Assembly (NCBI RefSeq): GCF_026343295.1
Contig: NZ_JAPELY010000002.1
Span: 1,302,001-1,366,000, forward strand
Length of the DNA: 64,000 nucleotides
DNA from: Streptomyces sp. NBC_00083
GTDB lineage: Bacteria; Actinomycetota; Actinomycetes; Streptomycetales; Streptomycetaceae
Direction: 5' to 3'
Positions within the stretch are counted from its first letter, which is position 1. Each line of letters starts with the position of its first letter. The notes under the pieces are model-generated. The model saw only the letters and a list, made by a program, of their open reading frames with translations, did not search any database and was not told where the DNA came from. A program made the position numbers and the translations under genes. Shown piece after piece: positions 1 through 9,019 of this stretch.

Positions 1-251
1 TGGAGACCACCGAGGTCGCCAAGCACACCGTCTTCGCCGACCAGCCCCTGACCCGGGCCGTCCACGCGCTGCGCAAACTCGTCACCGGCAAGGCGGTCAC
101 CACCGACGCCGTGACCGTGCGCAAGGTCGAACGGGAACGCTGGTCCGCCTCCGAGCTGGCCCACCAGGTGCCGGCCGGGCACGCCGTGCTCTCCCTGACC
201 ACCGTCAAGGGTGAGCACGCGCCGCCGCTCCTGGTCGACCTGCGGGGGTGA
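1..251 (+). CDS. C-terminal end of an unidentified protein (partial)
   Basis: An open frame enters from the left edge and ends at TGA 249-251, giving the last 82 residues of a protein whose start lies outside the window. The tail is soluble-looking, with no membrane segment, and ends in an acid/leucine motif (PPLLVDLRG). I do not recognise the family. It runs in the same direction as the PucR-type regulator that begins 125 bases downstream, so the two may be cotranscribed. Codon use is fully GC-biased in third positions, as expected of a real gene here. Confidence 0.6.
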   Translation, partial: ETTEVAKHTVFADQPLTRAVHALRKLVTGKAVTTDAVTVRKVERERWSASELAHQVPAGHAVLSLTTVKGEHAPPLLVDLRG

Positions 252-376
252 GCCGCCGCCCCGGGCGGCCGGGTCCCGTGGCCGAAGGACGCCGCGGAAC
301 CTGGCCGAGCTGGCAAAATGGAGATGCTCCGTTCATACGGGACGTAGCAATCGACTGCCGAAGGTAACCCCGCCCC

Positions 377-1924
377 ATGCCGCCCACGCTCGCCTCGCTC
401 ATCCAGCACTCGGCGCTCAAGCTCACCGTGCGCGCGGGGGAGGACCGCCTGGACCGCCCGGTGCGCTGGGCCCACGTCAGCGAACTCGCCGACCCCGTCC
501 CGTACATGGAGGGCGGCGAGCTGCTGCTCACCACCGCGATGACGCTGGCCGCCGACGACCCCCAGGCGATGCGCCGCTATGTGCGCCGCCTGGCCAGGGC
601 CGGGGTGGTCGGGCTGGGCTTCGCGATCGGCGTCAACTACGACACCGTGCCGGACGCGCTCCTCGACGCGGCCAGGGAAGAGGGCCTGCCCCTGCTCGAG
701 GTGCCCCGGCGCACCCCGTTCCTCGCCATCTCCAAGGCGGTCTCGGCGGCGATCTCGGCCGAGCAGTACCGCGCGGTGACCGCCGGATTCGAGGCGCAGC
801 GCGAGCTGACCCGGGCCGCGCTCGCCGACGGCCCCGCGGTCCTCGTCGCCAAGCTCGCCGCCCACGTCGACGGCTGGGCCGCGCTGTACGACGCCTCCGG
901 CGACGTGGTGGCCGCCGCCCCCGAGTGGGCCGCTCGCCGAGCCGCCCGGCTCACCGAGGACGTGGCCCGGCTGCGCGAGCGGGCGGCCCCGGCCAGTGCG
1001 GTGGTCGGCGGCACCGACGAGGCGTCCGGCGACCGCGTCGAGCTCCAGTCGCTCGGCACCGGGCGCCGGGTGCGCGGCGCGCTCGCCGTCGGCACGGGGG
1101 CGCCGCTCGGCACCGCCGAGCGGTACGCGGTGCACTCCGCGGTCGCCCTGCTCACCCTCACCACCGAACGCTCCCGCTCGCTCCAGGCCGCCGAGCAGCG
1201 GCTCGGCGCGGCAGTGCTGCGGATGCTCCTCTCCGGTCAGCAGGACCACGCCCGCGCCGTCGCGGGTGATCTGTACGGCGGGCTCCTGGACGCGCCGTTC
1301 CGGCTGGTCATCGCCGAACCCGCGAGCGAGGGCGAGGCCGCGGGGCTCGGCGCGCTGACCGAGACCATGGAGTCGGCTGCCGCCCGCGGCGGCGAGACGC
1401 TGCTCGTGGTGCCCGAGGCCGGGCGGCTCGTCGTGCTCGCCGCCGACGGCGGCGAGGCCGTCGCCGCCTGTCTGTCCCACGAGAGCGCCGAGGGCGAGGA
1501 ACTCGTCGTCGGCCTCTCCGCGCCGGCCGGCCCGATCGCCGCGGCCTCCGCGTACAAACAGGCCGAGCAGGCGCTGTCGGTCGCCCGGCGCCGGGGCAAG
1601 CCGCTCGTCGAACACGAGGACCTGGTGGCCGGGTCCGTCCTGCCGCTCCTCGCGGACGACGCGGTGCGGGCGTTCGCGGACGGGATGCTGCGCGCCCTGT
1701 ACGAGCACGACGCGACCGGCCGGGGCGACCTGGTGGCCTCGCTGCGGGCCTGGCTCTCCCGGCACGGCCAGTGGGACGCGGCCGCCGCGGACCTGGGTGT
1801 GCACCGGCACACCCTGCGCTACCGGATGCGGCGGGTCGAGGAGATCCTGGGCCGCTCCCTCGACGACCCGGACGTCCGCATGGAGCTGTGGCTGGCCCTG
1901 AAGGCGACGTCCTCCCCGGAGTAG
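377..1924 (+). CDS. PucR-family transcriptional regulator
   Basis: A 515-residue PucR/CdaR-type regulator. The N-terminal PucR domain (about residues 5-125, beginning PPTLASLIQHSALKL) normally senses a small metabolite. The middle is the usual degenerate GGDEF-like region, and the C-terminus (about 450-510, with WDAAAADLGVHRHTLRYRM) is the HTH_30 DNA-binding domain. Length fits the family. The ATG is preceded by a GAAGG about ten bases upstream. Family members control purine, amino-acid or GABA catabolism. The aldehyde dehydrogenase that follows on the same strand is a plausible target, but 668 bases of repeat separate the two, so they are probably not one operon. The ligand is unknown. Confidence 0.9.
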   Translation: MPPTLASLIQHSALKLTVRAGEDRLDRPVRWAHVSELADPVPYMEGGELLLTTAMTLAADDPQAMRRYVRRLARAGVVGLGFAIGVNYDTVPDALLDAAREEGLPLLEVPRRTPFLAISKAVSAAISAEQYRAVTAGFEAQRELTRAALADGPAVLVAKLAAHVDGWAALYDASGDVVAAAPEWAARRAARLTEDVARLRERAAPASAVVGGTDEASGDRVELQSLGTGRRVRGALAVGTGAPLGTAERYAVHSAVALLTLTTERSRSLQAAEQRLGAAVLRMLLSGQQDHARAVAGDLYGGLLDAPFRLVIAEPASEGEAAGLGALTETMESAAARGGETLLVVPEAGRLVVLAADGGEAVAACLSHESAEGEELVVGLSAPAGPIAAASAYKQAEQALSVARRRGKPLVEHEDLVAGSVLPLLADDAVRAFADGMLRALYEHDATGRGDLVASLRAWLSRHGQWDAAAADLGVHRHTLRYRMRRVEEILGRSLDDPDVRMELWLALKATSSPE

Positions 1925-2592
1925 CGAGCCCGGTCCACAGCCGCAGCCGGTGTTACTGGGGCTCCGCCCCAGACCCCGTGTCGCGCCGGGAGGGCGCTCG
2001 TCCTCAATCGCCGGACGGGCTGAGGTGGCCCGGGATGGGCCGGGGTCGAGCAGTCGGACGGCTGAGGTGGCCTGCACTGGGCATGCCGCCCAGGCCGGCC
2101 CACCTGGGGGCGCGGGGAACTGCGCGGGACGCGGGCACGGTCCGCAGGCGAAAGCGGGTTGCCTGGGGCTCCGCCCCAGACCCCGGTTCGCGCCTTGAGG
2201 GCGCTCGTCCTCAAACGCCGGACGGGCTGAGGTGGCCCGCGTGGGCCGGGGTCGAGCTGTCGGACGGGCTGAGGTGGCCTGCACTGGGCATGCCGCCCAG
2301 GCCAGCCCACCTGGGGGCGCGGGGAACTGCGCGAGACGCGGGCACGGTCCGCAGGAGAAGGCGGGGTTGCTGGGGCTCTGCCGCAGACCTCGTTCTCAAT
2401 CGGCGGATGGGCTGAGGTGGCCCGCACGGGCCGGGGGCGGGCGACCGGGCAGGCTGAAGATGCCTCGGCTGGGCACCCTGGCAAGGCCAGCCCCGCCAGG
2501 GGCGCGGGGAACTCCAAAGCGGCGTAGCCGGGGGCGCCACCACTCCATGCCGGACAAACCCGCACTCCCGCCCCCCGGCCTACGGTGAGGGC
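1925..2592. repeat. Gene-free region with three tandem copies of a ~207-bp intergenic repeat
   Basis: Three successive units start near 1951, 2159 and 2367. Anchoring on CTGGGG (1956, 2163, 2370) the period is exactly 207 bases. Each unit contains a short hairpin (GGGGCTCCGCCCC at 1958 and 2165, decayed in unit 3), a CTCGTCCTCAA/GGACGGGCTGAGGTGGCC segment, and an 18-mer GGCGCGGGGAACTGCGCG (2109-2126 and 2316-2333; truncated at 2501). Units 1 and 2 are nearly identical and unit 3 is shorter and diverged. No convincing gene is present. The same modules recur inverted at 10.2-10.5 kb and 13.85-14.1 kb. Confidence 0.85.
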
Positions 2593-4038
2593 ATGACTTC
2601 TACCCACGCCTTCTGGCTCGCCGGCCGCGAGGCCACCGGCGACGACAGCTTCGATGTCACCTCGCCCTGGGACGGCCGGCTCGTCGCCTCCGTCAGTGTG
2701 CCCACCGACAGCCAGGTCGAGGAGGCCGTGGCCGCCGCGCACGCCGTCGTGGAGGAGTTCGCGGCGACCCCGGCACACGTCCGCGCCGCCGCCCTCGACC
2801 ACGTCTCCAAGCGCCTGGCCGAGCGCACCGAGGAGATCGCCCAGCTGATCTCCGCCGAGAACGGCAAGCCGGTCAAGTGGGCCCGCGGCGAGGTCGGCCG
2901 CGCGGTGTCGGTGTTCCGCTTCGCCGCGGAGGAGGCCCGCCGGTTCAACGGCGGCGAGGCCCAGCGCCTGGACACCGACGGCGGCGGCGTGGGCCGGCTC
3001 GCCCTGACCCGCCGCTTCCCCAAGGGCGTCGTCCTCGGCATCGCGCCGTTCAACTTCCCGCTCAACCTGTGCGCCCACAAGGTCGCCCCGGCCATCGCGG
3101 TGGGCGCCCCGATCGTGCTGAAGCCCGCCCCCGCGACCCCGCTCTCGGGCCTCATCCTCGGCGAGCTGCTCGCCGAGACCGAGCTGCCCGCCGGCTCGTG
3201 GAGCATCCTGCCGGTCGCCAACGACAAGATGCCGGCCCTGGTGCAGGACGACCGCCTCCCGGTCATCTCCTTCACCGGCTCCGACAAGGTCGGCTACGCG
3301 ATCATGGACTCGGTGCCGCGCAAGCACTGCACCCTGGAGCTCGGCGGCAACGGCGCGGCCGTCGTCCTCGCCGACTGGGCCTCCGAGGAGGACCTGGACT
3401 GGGCGGCGACCCGCATCGCCACCTTCTCCAACTACCAGGGCGGCCAGTCCTGCATCTCCGTCCAGCGCGTCATCGCGGACGCCGCCGTCTACGACCGGCT
3501 GCTCCCGAAGGTCGTCGCCGCGGTCGAGGCGCAGGTCACCGGCGACCCGTCCGACTCCGCCACCGACGTCGGCCCGCTGGTCAGCGAGGACGCCGCCAAG
3601 CGCGTCGAGTCGTGGGTCGACGAGGCCGTCGCGGCCGGAGCCACGCTCCTCGCCGGCGGCAAGCGCGACGGCGCCTCCTACGCGCCGACCGTCCTCACCG
3701 AGGTCCCGGACACCACCACGCTCGCCTGCGAGGAGGTCTTCGGACCCGTCCTGACCGTGCAGAAGGTGGACGGCGAGGCCGAGGCGTTCGCCGCGGTCAA
3801 CTCCTCCAAGTACGGCCTCCAGGCAGGCGTGTTCACGCACGACGTCCAGACCGCCTTCCGCGCCCACCGCGCCCTTGAGGTCGGCGGCGTGATCATCGGC
3901 GACGTGCCGTCCTACCGGGCCGACCAGATGCCGTACGGCGGAGCCAAGGCCTCCGGCGTCGGCCGCGAGGGCGTCCGCTACGCCATGGACGACTACACCT
4001 ACGAGCGCGTCCTCGTCCTGACGGGCCTCGCCCTCTAG
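2593..4038 (+). CDS. NAD(P)-dependent aldehyde dehydrogenase
   Basis: A 481-residue aldehyde dehydrogenase superfamily enzyme, oxidising an aldehyde to the acid in the cytoplasm. The Rossmann/cofactor part contains the PFNFPLNL motif (about residues 152-159) and the KPAPATPLSG cofactor loop. The general-base glutamate lies in LELGGN and the catalytic cysteine in GGQSC (about residue 278). The C-terminal oligomerisation part ends normally. The sequence resembles the lactaldehyde/phosphonoacetaldehyde/sulfolactaldehyde dehydrogenase-like branch rather than betaine aldehyde dehydrogenases, but the substrate cannot be fixed from sequence. The start has a GGTGAGG Shine-Dalgarno. A strong terminator hairpin follows, so it is probably monocistronic. 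Confidence 0.93.
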   Translation: MTSTHAFWLAGREATGDDSFDVTSPWDGRLVASVSVPTDSQVEEAVAAAHAVVEEFAATPAHVRAAALDHVSKRLAERTEEIAQLISAENGKPVKWARGEVGRAVSVFRFAAEEARRFNGGEAQRLDTDGGGVGRLALTRRFPKGVVLGIAPFNFPLNLCAHKVAPAIAVGAPIVLKPAPATPLSGLILGELLAETELPAGSWSILPVANDKMPALVQDDRLPVISFTGSDKVGYAIMDSVPRKHCTLELGGNGAAVVLADWASEEDLDWAATRIATFSNYQGGQSCISVQRVIADAAVYDRLLPKVVAAVEAQVTGDPSDSATDVGPLVSEDAAKRVESWVDEAVAAGATLLAGGKRDGASYAPTVLTEVPDTTTLACEEVFGPVLTVQKVDGEAEAFAAVNSSKYGLQAGVFTHDVQTAFRAHRALEVGGVIIGDVPSYRADQMPYGGAKASGVGREGVRYAMDDYTYERVLVLTGLAL

Positions 4039-4068
4039 GACGACGCGAGCCCAGCGCGCCACGAGACC

Positions 4069-4106
4069 GGCGGCCGGAACCCACTGTGCGGGGGTTCCGG
4101 CCGCCG
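4069..4106 (+). terminator. Hairpin terminator after the aldehyde dehydrogenase gene
   Basis: A near-perfect 15-bp stem (CGGCGGCCGGAACCC paired with GGGTTCCGGCCGCCG) with a short loop lies 30 bases after the stop codon. There is no clear T-run, as is common in Streptomyces. Confidence 0.75.
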
Positions 4107-4231
4107 TCGTACGCCCGCGCAGCCGCCGGGGTGGTCCAACTCCCGGGAATCGGGTACATACGGACGGGTAGCACCACCCGGTAACGGGCAGCCGCCCGCA
4201 CCCGTCAGCCCGCGGCGAGGAGAACCCCTCT

Positions 4232-6157
4232 ATGACCGCACCACAGCACACGCCCAAGGTCTCCGAGCGCGAGGCGCGCCAGGTCGCCGAGGCCGCACGC
4301 GAGCAGGACTGGCGCAAGCCCAGCTTCGCGAAGGAACTCTTCCTCGGCCGGCTGCGCCTCGATCTGATCCACCCGCATCCCCAGCCCGCCCCCGACGACG
4401 TGGAGCGCGGCGAGGCCTTCCTCGCGAAGCTGCGCGACTTCTGCGAGACCCGCGTCGACGGCCGGCTCATCGAGCGCGAGTCGCGGATCCCCGACGACGT
4501 CGTGAACGGGCTCAAGGAGCTCGGCGCGCTCGGCATGAAGATCGACACCAAGTACGGCGGCCAGGGCCTGACGCAGGTCTACTACAACAAGGCGCTGATG
4601 CTCGCCGGTTCGGCGAGCCCCGCGATCGGCGCGCTGCTCTCCGCGCACCAGTCGATCGGCGTGCCCCAGCCGCTGAAGCTGTTCGGCACCCAGGAGCAGA
4701 AGGACACCTTCCTGCCGCGGTGCGCCCGTACCGACATCTCCGCCTTCCTGCTCACCGAGCCCGACGTGGGCTCCGACCCGGCCCGGCTCGCCACCGCCGC
4801 GGTGCCGGACGGCGACGACACGTACGTCCTGGACGGCGTGAAGCTGTGGACCACCAACGGGGTCGTCGCCGACCTGCTCGTCGTGATGGCCCGGGTGCCG
4901 AAGTCCGAGGGCCACAAGGGCGGCATCACGGCCTTCGTCGTGGAGGCGGATTCGCCGGGCGTCACCGTCGAGAACCGCAATGTGTTCATGGGCCTGCGCG
5001 GCATCGAGAACGGCGTCACCCGCTTCCACCAGGTACGCGTCCCCGCCGCCAACCGGATCGGCCCCGAGGGCTCCGGTCTCAAGATCGCCCTGACCACCCT
5101 CAACACCGGCCGGCTCTCGCTGCCCGCGATGTGCGTCGGCAGCGGCAAGTGGTGTCTGAAGATCGCCCGCGAATGGGCGGGCGTACGCGAACAGTGGGGC
5201 CGCCCCGTCGCCCGGCACGAGGCGGTCGGAGCGAAGATCTCCTTCATCGCCGCGACCACCTTCGCCCTGGAAGCCATGACGGACCTCTCGGCGCAGATGG
5301 CCGACGAGGACCGCAACGACATCCGGATCGAGGCCGCCCTCGCCAAGCTGTACGGCTCCGAGATGGGCTGGCTCATGACGGACGAGCTGGTCCAGATCCG
5401 CGGCGGCCGCGGCTTCGAGACCGCCGACTCCCTCGAAGCGCGCGGCGAGCGGCCCGTCCCCGCCGAGCAGATGCTCCGCGACATGCGCATCAACCGGATC
5501 TTCGAGGGCTCCACCGAGATCATGCACCTGCTGATCGCCCGCGAGGCGGTCGACGCCCATCTGTCGGTGGCCGGCGACCTCATCGACCCCGACAAGACGC
5601 TCCAGGACAAGGCGAAGGCGGGCGCCAACGCGGCCGGCTTCTACGCCAAGTGGCTCCCCAAGCTGGTCGCGGGACCGGGTCAACTGCCCAACGCGTACAG
5701 CGAGTTCGGGCCACTGGCCCAGCATCTGCGCTACGCCGAGCGCGCCGCCCGCAAACTGGCGCGCTCCACGTTCTACGCGATGTCCCGCTGGCAGGGCCGG
5801 ATGGAGACCAAGCAGGGCTTCCTCGGCCGGATCGTCGACATCGGCGCCGAGCTGTTCGCGATGAGCGCGGCCTGCGTACGGGCCGAGCACCTGCGGGCCA
5901 CCGGCGGCAACGGCCGCGAGGCCGTTCAGCTGGCCGACACCTTCTGCCGCCAGTCCCGCATCCGTGTCGAGGAGCTCTTCACCCGGCTGTGGAGCAACAC
6001 CGACGACCTCGACCGCAAGGTCGTCGACGAGGTCCTGGCCGGCGCGTACACCTGGCTGGAGCAGGGCGTCATCGACCCCTCGGGCGAAGGCCCCTGGATC
6101 GCGGACGCCACCCCGGGACCGGCCCGACGGGACAACGTCCACCGCCCCATCCGCTGA
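4232..6157 (+). CDS. Acyl-CoA dehydrogenase (VLCAD-like, 641 aa)
   Basis: A FAD-dependent acyl-CoA dehydrogenase that introduces the alpha-beta double bond in fatty acyl-CoA beta-oxidation. It is longer (641 residues) than the standard ~380-residue enzyme and resembles the VLCAD/ACAD9 type with an added C-terminal helical domain. Visible motifs are AFLLTEPDVGSDPARL (flavin/substrate domain, about residues 172-187), the LNTGRLSLPA helix and the catalytic-region sequence RIFEGSTEIM (about 424-433), whose first glutamate is in the position of the VLCAD-type base. The start has a GAGGAG Shine-Dalgarno. A palindromic terminator follows, so it is probably a single-gene unit. Confidence 0.93.
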   Translation: MTAPQHTPKVSEREARQVAEAAREQDWRKPSFAKELFLGRLRLDLIHPHPQPAPDDVERGEAFLAKLRDFCETRVDGRLIERESRIPDDVVNGLKELGALGMKIDTKYGGQGLTQVYYNKALMLAGSASPAIGALLSAHQSIGVPQPLKLFGTQEQKDTFLPRCARTDISAFLLTEPDVGSDPARLATAAVPDGDDTYVLDGVKLWTTNGVVADLLVVMARVPKSEGHKGGITAFVVEADSPGVTVENRNVFMGLRGIENGVTRFHQVRVPAANRIGPEGSGLKIALTTLNTGRLSLPAMCVGSGKWCLKIAREWAGVREQWGRPVARHEAVGAKISFIAATTFALEAMTDLSAQMADEDRNDIRIEAALAKLYGSEMGWLMTDELVQIRGGRGFETADSLEARGERPVPAEQMLRDMRINRIFEGSTEIMHLLIAREAVDAHLSVAGDLIDPDKTLQDKAKAGANAAGFYAKWLPKLVAGPGQLPNAYSEFGPLAQHLRYAERAARKLARSTFYAMSRWQGRMETKQGFLGRIVDIGAELFAMSAACVRAEHLRATGGNGREAVQLADTFCRQSRIRVEELFTRLWSNTDDLDRKVVDEVLAGAYTWLEQGVIDPSGEGPWIADATPGPARRDNVHRPIR

Positions 6158-6170
6158 TCCGGTACGCGGC

Positions 6171-6208
6171 CGGGGCGCCGGAGCGGCTCGTTCCGCCCCG
6201 GCGCCCCG
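6171..6208 (+). terminator. Hairpin terminator after the acyl-CoA dehydrogenase gene
   Basis: An inverted repeat CGGGGCGCCGG...CCGGCGCCCCG with an inner GCGG/CCGC pair forms a long GC stem 14 bases after the stop codon. Confidence 0.7.
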
Positions 6209-6308
6209 CCCCCGCCGGGCCCCGCGCGGGCGCACCCCGCGCACTCATCCCGGTCTTATTGACAGGAGCGCTGTCCGGACGCACAGCCGATGCGGCAACA
6301 ATGGGGGC

Positions 6309-7559
6309 ATGAGCGACAGCCCAGCCCCCCTCGCCGACCCCCACATCGCCTTCGATCCGGCCGAAGGCCGACGCGATGTGGTCGTCCTCGGATCCACCGG
6401 GTCCATCGGAACCCAGGCCATCGACCTGGTCCTGCGCAACCCCGACCGCTTCCGTGTGACCGCGCTCTCCGCGGCCGGCGGCCGGGTCGGGCTCCTGGCC
6501 GAGCAGGCCCGGCGGCTCTCGGTCCGCACCGTCGCGGTGGCGCGCGAGGACACCGTGCCCGCGCTGCGCGAGGCGCTGGCGGCGCAGTACGGCGGCGAGC
6601 CGCTCCCCGAGATCCTGGCCGGGCCCGACGCGGCCACCGAACTCGCCGCGTCGCCCTGCCACACCGTCCTCAACGGAATCACCGGCTCCATCGGGCTCGC
6701 CCCGACGCTCGCGGCGCTCTCGGCCGGCCGCACCCTCGCGCTCGCCAACAAGGAGTCGCTGATCGTCGGCGGCCCGCTCGTCAAGGCGCTCGCCGGACCC
6801 GGCCAGATCATCCCCGTCGACTCCGAGCACGCCGCGCTCTTCCAGGCCCTGGCCGCCGGCAAGCGCTCCGACGTGCGCAAGCTCGTCGTCACCGCGTCCG
6901 GCGGGCCCTTCCGCGGCCGTACCAAGGACGAACTCGCCGACGTCACCCCCGCCGACGCGCTCGCCCACCCCACCTGGGCGATGGGCCCCGTCATCACCGT
7001 CAACTCGGCGACCCTCGTCAACAAGGGCCTCGAAGTGATCGAGGCCCACCTGCTCTACGACATCCCGTTCTCGCGCATCGAGGTCGTCGTCCACCCCCAG
7101 TCCTACGTCCACTCGATGGTGGAGTTCACCGACGGGTCCACGCTCGCCCAGGCCACCCCGCCCGACATGCGGGGCCCCATCGCGATCGGGCTCGGCTGGC
7201 CCCAGCGGGTGCCCGACGCGGCCCCGGCCTTCGACTGGACCAAGGCCTCGACCTGGGAGTTCTACCCGCTCGACCCCGAGGCCTTCCCCTCGGTGGGACT
7301 CGCCCGGCACGTGGGGGAGCTGGGCGGGACGGCTCCGGCGGTGTTCAATGCCGCGAACGAGGAGTGCGTGGACGCGTTCCTCGCCGGGCGGCTCCCGTTC
7401 AACGGGATCATGGAGACGGTGACGGAGGTCGTCACGGAACACGGAACGCCGCGGGCGGGAACTTCCCTCACGGTCTCGGACGTCCTGGAAGCGGAGACCT
7501 GGGCACGCACCCGGGCCCGCGAACTCGCGGTGAAGGCGACAGCGGAGGCACGCGCATGA
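6309..7559 (+). CDS. dxr: 1-deoxy-D-xylulose 5-phosphate reductoisomerase
   Basis: Dxr (IspC) catalyses the NADPH-dependent conversion of DXP to MEP, the committed step of the non-mevalonate isoprenoid pathway. The 416-residue product has the N-terminal NADPH-binding loop VVLGSTGSIGTQ (about residues 22-33), LANKESLI (about 149-156), the metal/substrate motif DSEHAALFQAL (about 173-183) and the HPTWAMGPVITVNSATLVNKGLE segment that carries the flexible-loop and substrate residues. The chosen ATG lies 151 bases after the previous stop. A TTGACA at 6259-6264 may be part of its promoter, but no good -10 follows. The stop overlaps the next start (ATGA), so it is translationally coupled to the site-2 protease. 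Confidence 0.96.
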   Translation: MSDSPAPLADPHIAFDPAEGRRDVVVLGSTGSIGTQAIDLVLRNPDRFRVTALSAAGGRVGLLAEQARRLSVRTVAVAREDTVPALREALAAQYGGEPLPEILAGPDAATELAASPCHTVLNGITGSIGLAPTLAALSAGRTLALANKESLIVGGPLVKALAGPGQIIPVDSEHAALFQALAAGKRSDVRKLVVTASGGPFRGRTKDELADVTPADALAHPTWAMGPVITVNSATLVNKGLEVIEAHLLYDIPFSRIEVVVHPQSYVHSMVEFTDGSTLAQATPPDMRGPIAIGLGWPQRVPDAAPAFDWTKASTWEFYPLDPEAFPSVGLARHVGELGGTAPAVFNAANEECVDAFLAGRLPFNGIMETVTEVVTEHGTPRAGTSLTVSDVLEAETWARTRARELAVKATAEARA

Positions 7560-8857
7560 CGATCCTGTTGACGGTCCTCGGCATAGTGCTCTTCGCCGTC
7601 GGGCTGCTCATCTCCATCGCCTGGCACGAGCTCGGCCACCTCTCCACGGCCAAGCTCTTCGGCATCCGCGTGCCCCAGTACATGGTCGGCTTCGGCCCCA
7701 CCATCTGGTCGCGCAAGAAGGGCGACACGGAGTACGGCATCAAGGCGGTCCCGGCCGGCGGCTACATCCGCATGATCGGCATGTTCCCGCCCGGCGCCGA
7801 CGGCCGCATCGAGGCGCGGTCCACCTCGCCGTTCCGCGGCATGGTCGAGGACGCGCGGGCGGCGGCCTTCGAGGAGCTCCAGCCCGGCGACGAGGACCGG
7901 CTCTTCTACACGCGCAAGCCCTGGAAGCGCGTCATCGTGATGTTCGCCGGCCCGTTCATGAACCTGATCCTCGCCGTCGCGATCTTCCTCAGCGTGCTCA
8001 TGGGCTTCGGCATGGCCGCCGAGACCACCCAGGTCGCCGGCGTCCAGAAGTGCGTGATCGCGGGGAACGAGAACCGCACCACCTGCAAGGCGGGCGACAA
8101 GGTGTCGCCCGCCGAGGCCGCCGGTCTGAAGGTCGGCGACAAGATCGTCGCGTTCGACGGCACCCCCGTGAAGGACTGGTCCGACCTCTCCGACCGCATC
8201 CGCGAGACCATCGGCCCGGCCACCGTCACCGTGGAACGCGCGGGACAGCAGGTCACCCTGCACGCCACGCTCGCCAAGAACATGGTGGTGAAGAAGGACG
8301 CCGACGGGCAGGCCGTCCCCGACCAGTACGTGCCGGCCGGCTACCTCGGCTTCTCGCCCAAGTCGGAGATCAAGCCCCTCACCTTCGGCGAGTCCGTCAA
8401 CCGCATGGGCGACATGGTGGAGAACGGCGTGCACTCCATCGTCGCGCTGCCCGGCAAGATCCCCGACCTGTGGAACGCGGCCTTCGACGGCGGCGAGCGC
8501 AAGGCCGACTCCCCGGTCGGCGTGGTCGGCGCGGCCCGCCTCAGCGGCGAGGTGCTCAACCTCCACGCCCCGACGCAGAACATCATCGCGACGTTCCTGT
8601 TCCTGCTCGGGGGCTTCAACCTGTCGCTGTTCCTCTTCAACATGCTGCCGCTGCTGCCCCTGGACGGCGGCCACATCGCCGGCGCCCTGTGGGAGTCGCT
8701 GCGCCGCACCGTGGCGCGGGTCCTCAAGCGCCCCGACCCGGGCGCGTTCGACGTGGCGAAGCTGATGCCGGTGGCGTACGTGGTGGCGGGGATCTTCATC
8801 TGCTTCACGCTGCTGGTCCTGGTGGCGGACGTGGTGAATCCGGTGAAACTCACCTGA
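7556..8857 (+). CDS. Site-2-type membrane zinc metalloprotease (RseP/Rip1 family)
   Basis: A 433-residue M50 intramembrane protease. The first transmembrane helix carries the zinc ligands HELGH (about residues 22-26). A single PDZ domain occupies the middle (about 170-270), and the C-terminal membrane part contains the third zinc ligand in NMLPLLPLDGGH (about 362-373), followed by a final helix. Relatives cleave membrane-anchored anti-sigma factors; no anti-sigma gene is seen nearby, so the substrate is unknown. It overlaps dxr by four bases and is followed by a terminator-like hairpin and ispG, an arrangement conserved across actinomycetes and many other bacteria. Confidence 0.94.
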   Translation: MTILLTVLGIVLFAVGLLISIAWHELGHLSTAKLFGIRVPQYMVGFGPTIWSRKKGDTEYGIKAVPAGGYIRMIGMFPPGADGRIEARSTSPFRGMVEDARAAAFEELQPGDEDRLFYTRKPWKRVIVMFAGPFMNLILAVAIFLSVLMGFGMAAETTQVAGVQKCVIAGNENRTTCKAGDKVSPAEAAGLKVGDKIVAFDGTPVKDWSDLSDRIRETIGPATVTVERAGQQVTLHATLAKNMVVKKDADGQAVPDQYVPAGYLGFSPKSEIKPLTFGESVNRMGDMVENGVHSIVALPGKIPDLWNAAFDGGERKADSPVGVVGAARLSGEVLNLHAPTQNIIATFLFLLGGFNLSLFLFNMLPLLPLDGGHIAGALWESLRRTVARVLKRPDPGAFDVAKLMPVAYVVAGIFICFTLLVLVADVVNPVKLT

Positions 8858-8868
8858 CCCGACGGCGA

Positions 8869-8905
8869 GGGGCGGTCCGGGCCGACGACGGTCCCGGGCC
8901 GCCCC
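8869..8905 (+). terminator. Hairpin between the site-2 protease gene and ispG
   Basis: A 13-bp stem GGGGCGGTCCGGG/CCCGGGCCGCCCC (one G-T pair) with an 11-base loop lies 11 bases after the stop codon. It could partly terminate the dxr transcript before ispG. Confidence 0.65.
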
Positions 8906-9019
8906 TTCGCGTGAACTCCGGGGGCACCGTGCACCCGGGGCCCTCCGGGTGACGTAACCTCGAAGGCTGGAGCCCGCCGATCTCGGGACCTTGATCCACA
9001 CCTTGGGGTTGCACAGCAG

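Noticed and set aside
1951..2530. CRISPR array or insertion sequence at the 207-bp tandem repeat
   Set aside because: Unit length, absence of spacers of uniform size, no cas genes, no transposase and no clear terminal inverted repeats.
1819..4551. A 910-codon minus-strand open frame crossing three plus-strand features
   Set aside because: It spans the repeat array and overlaps well-supported genes on the other strand; no domain is visible, so it is an antisense artefact.
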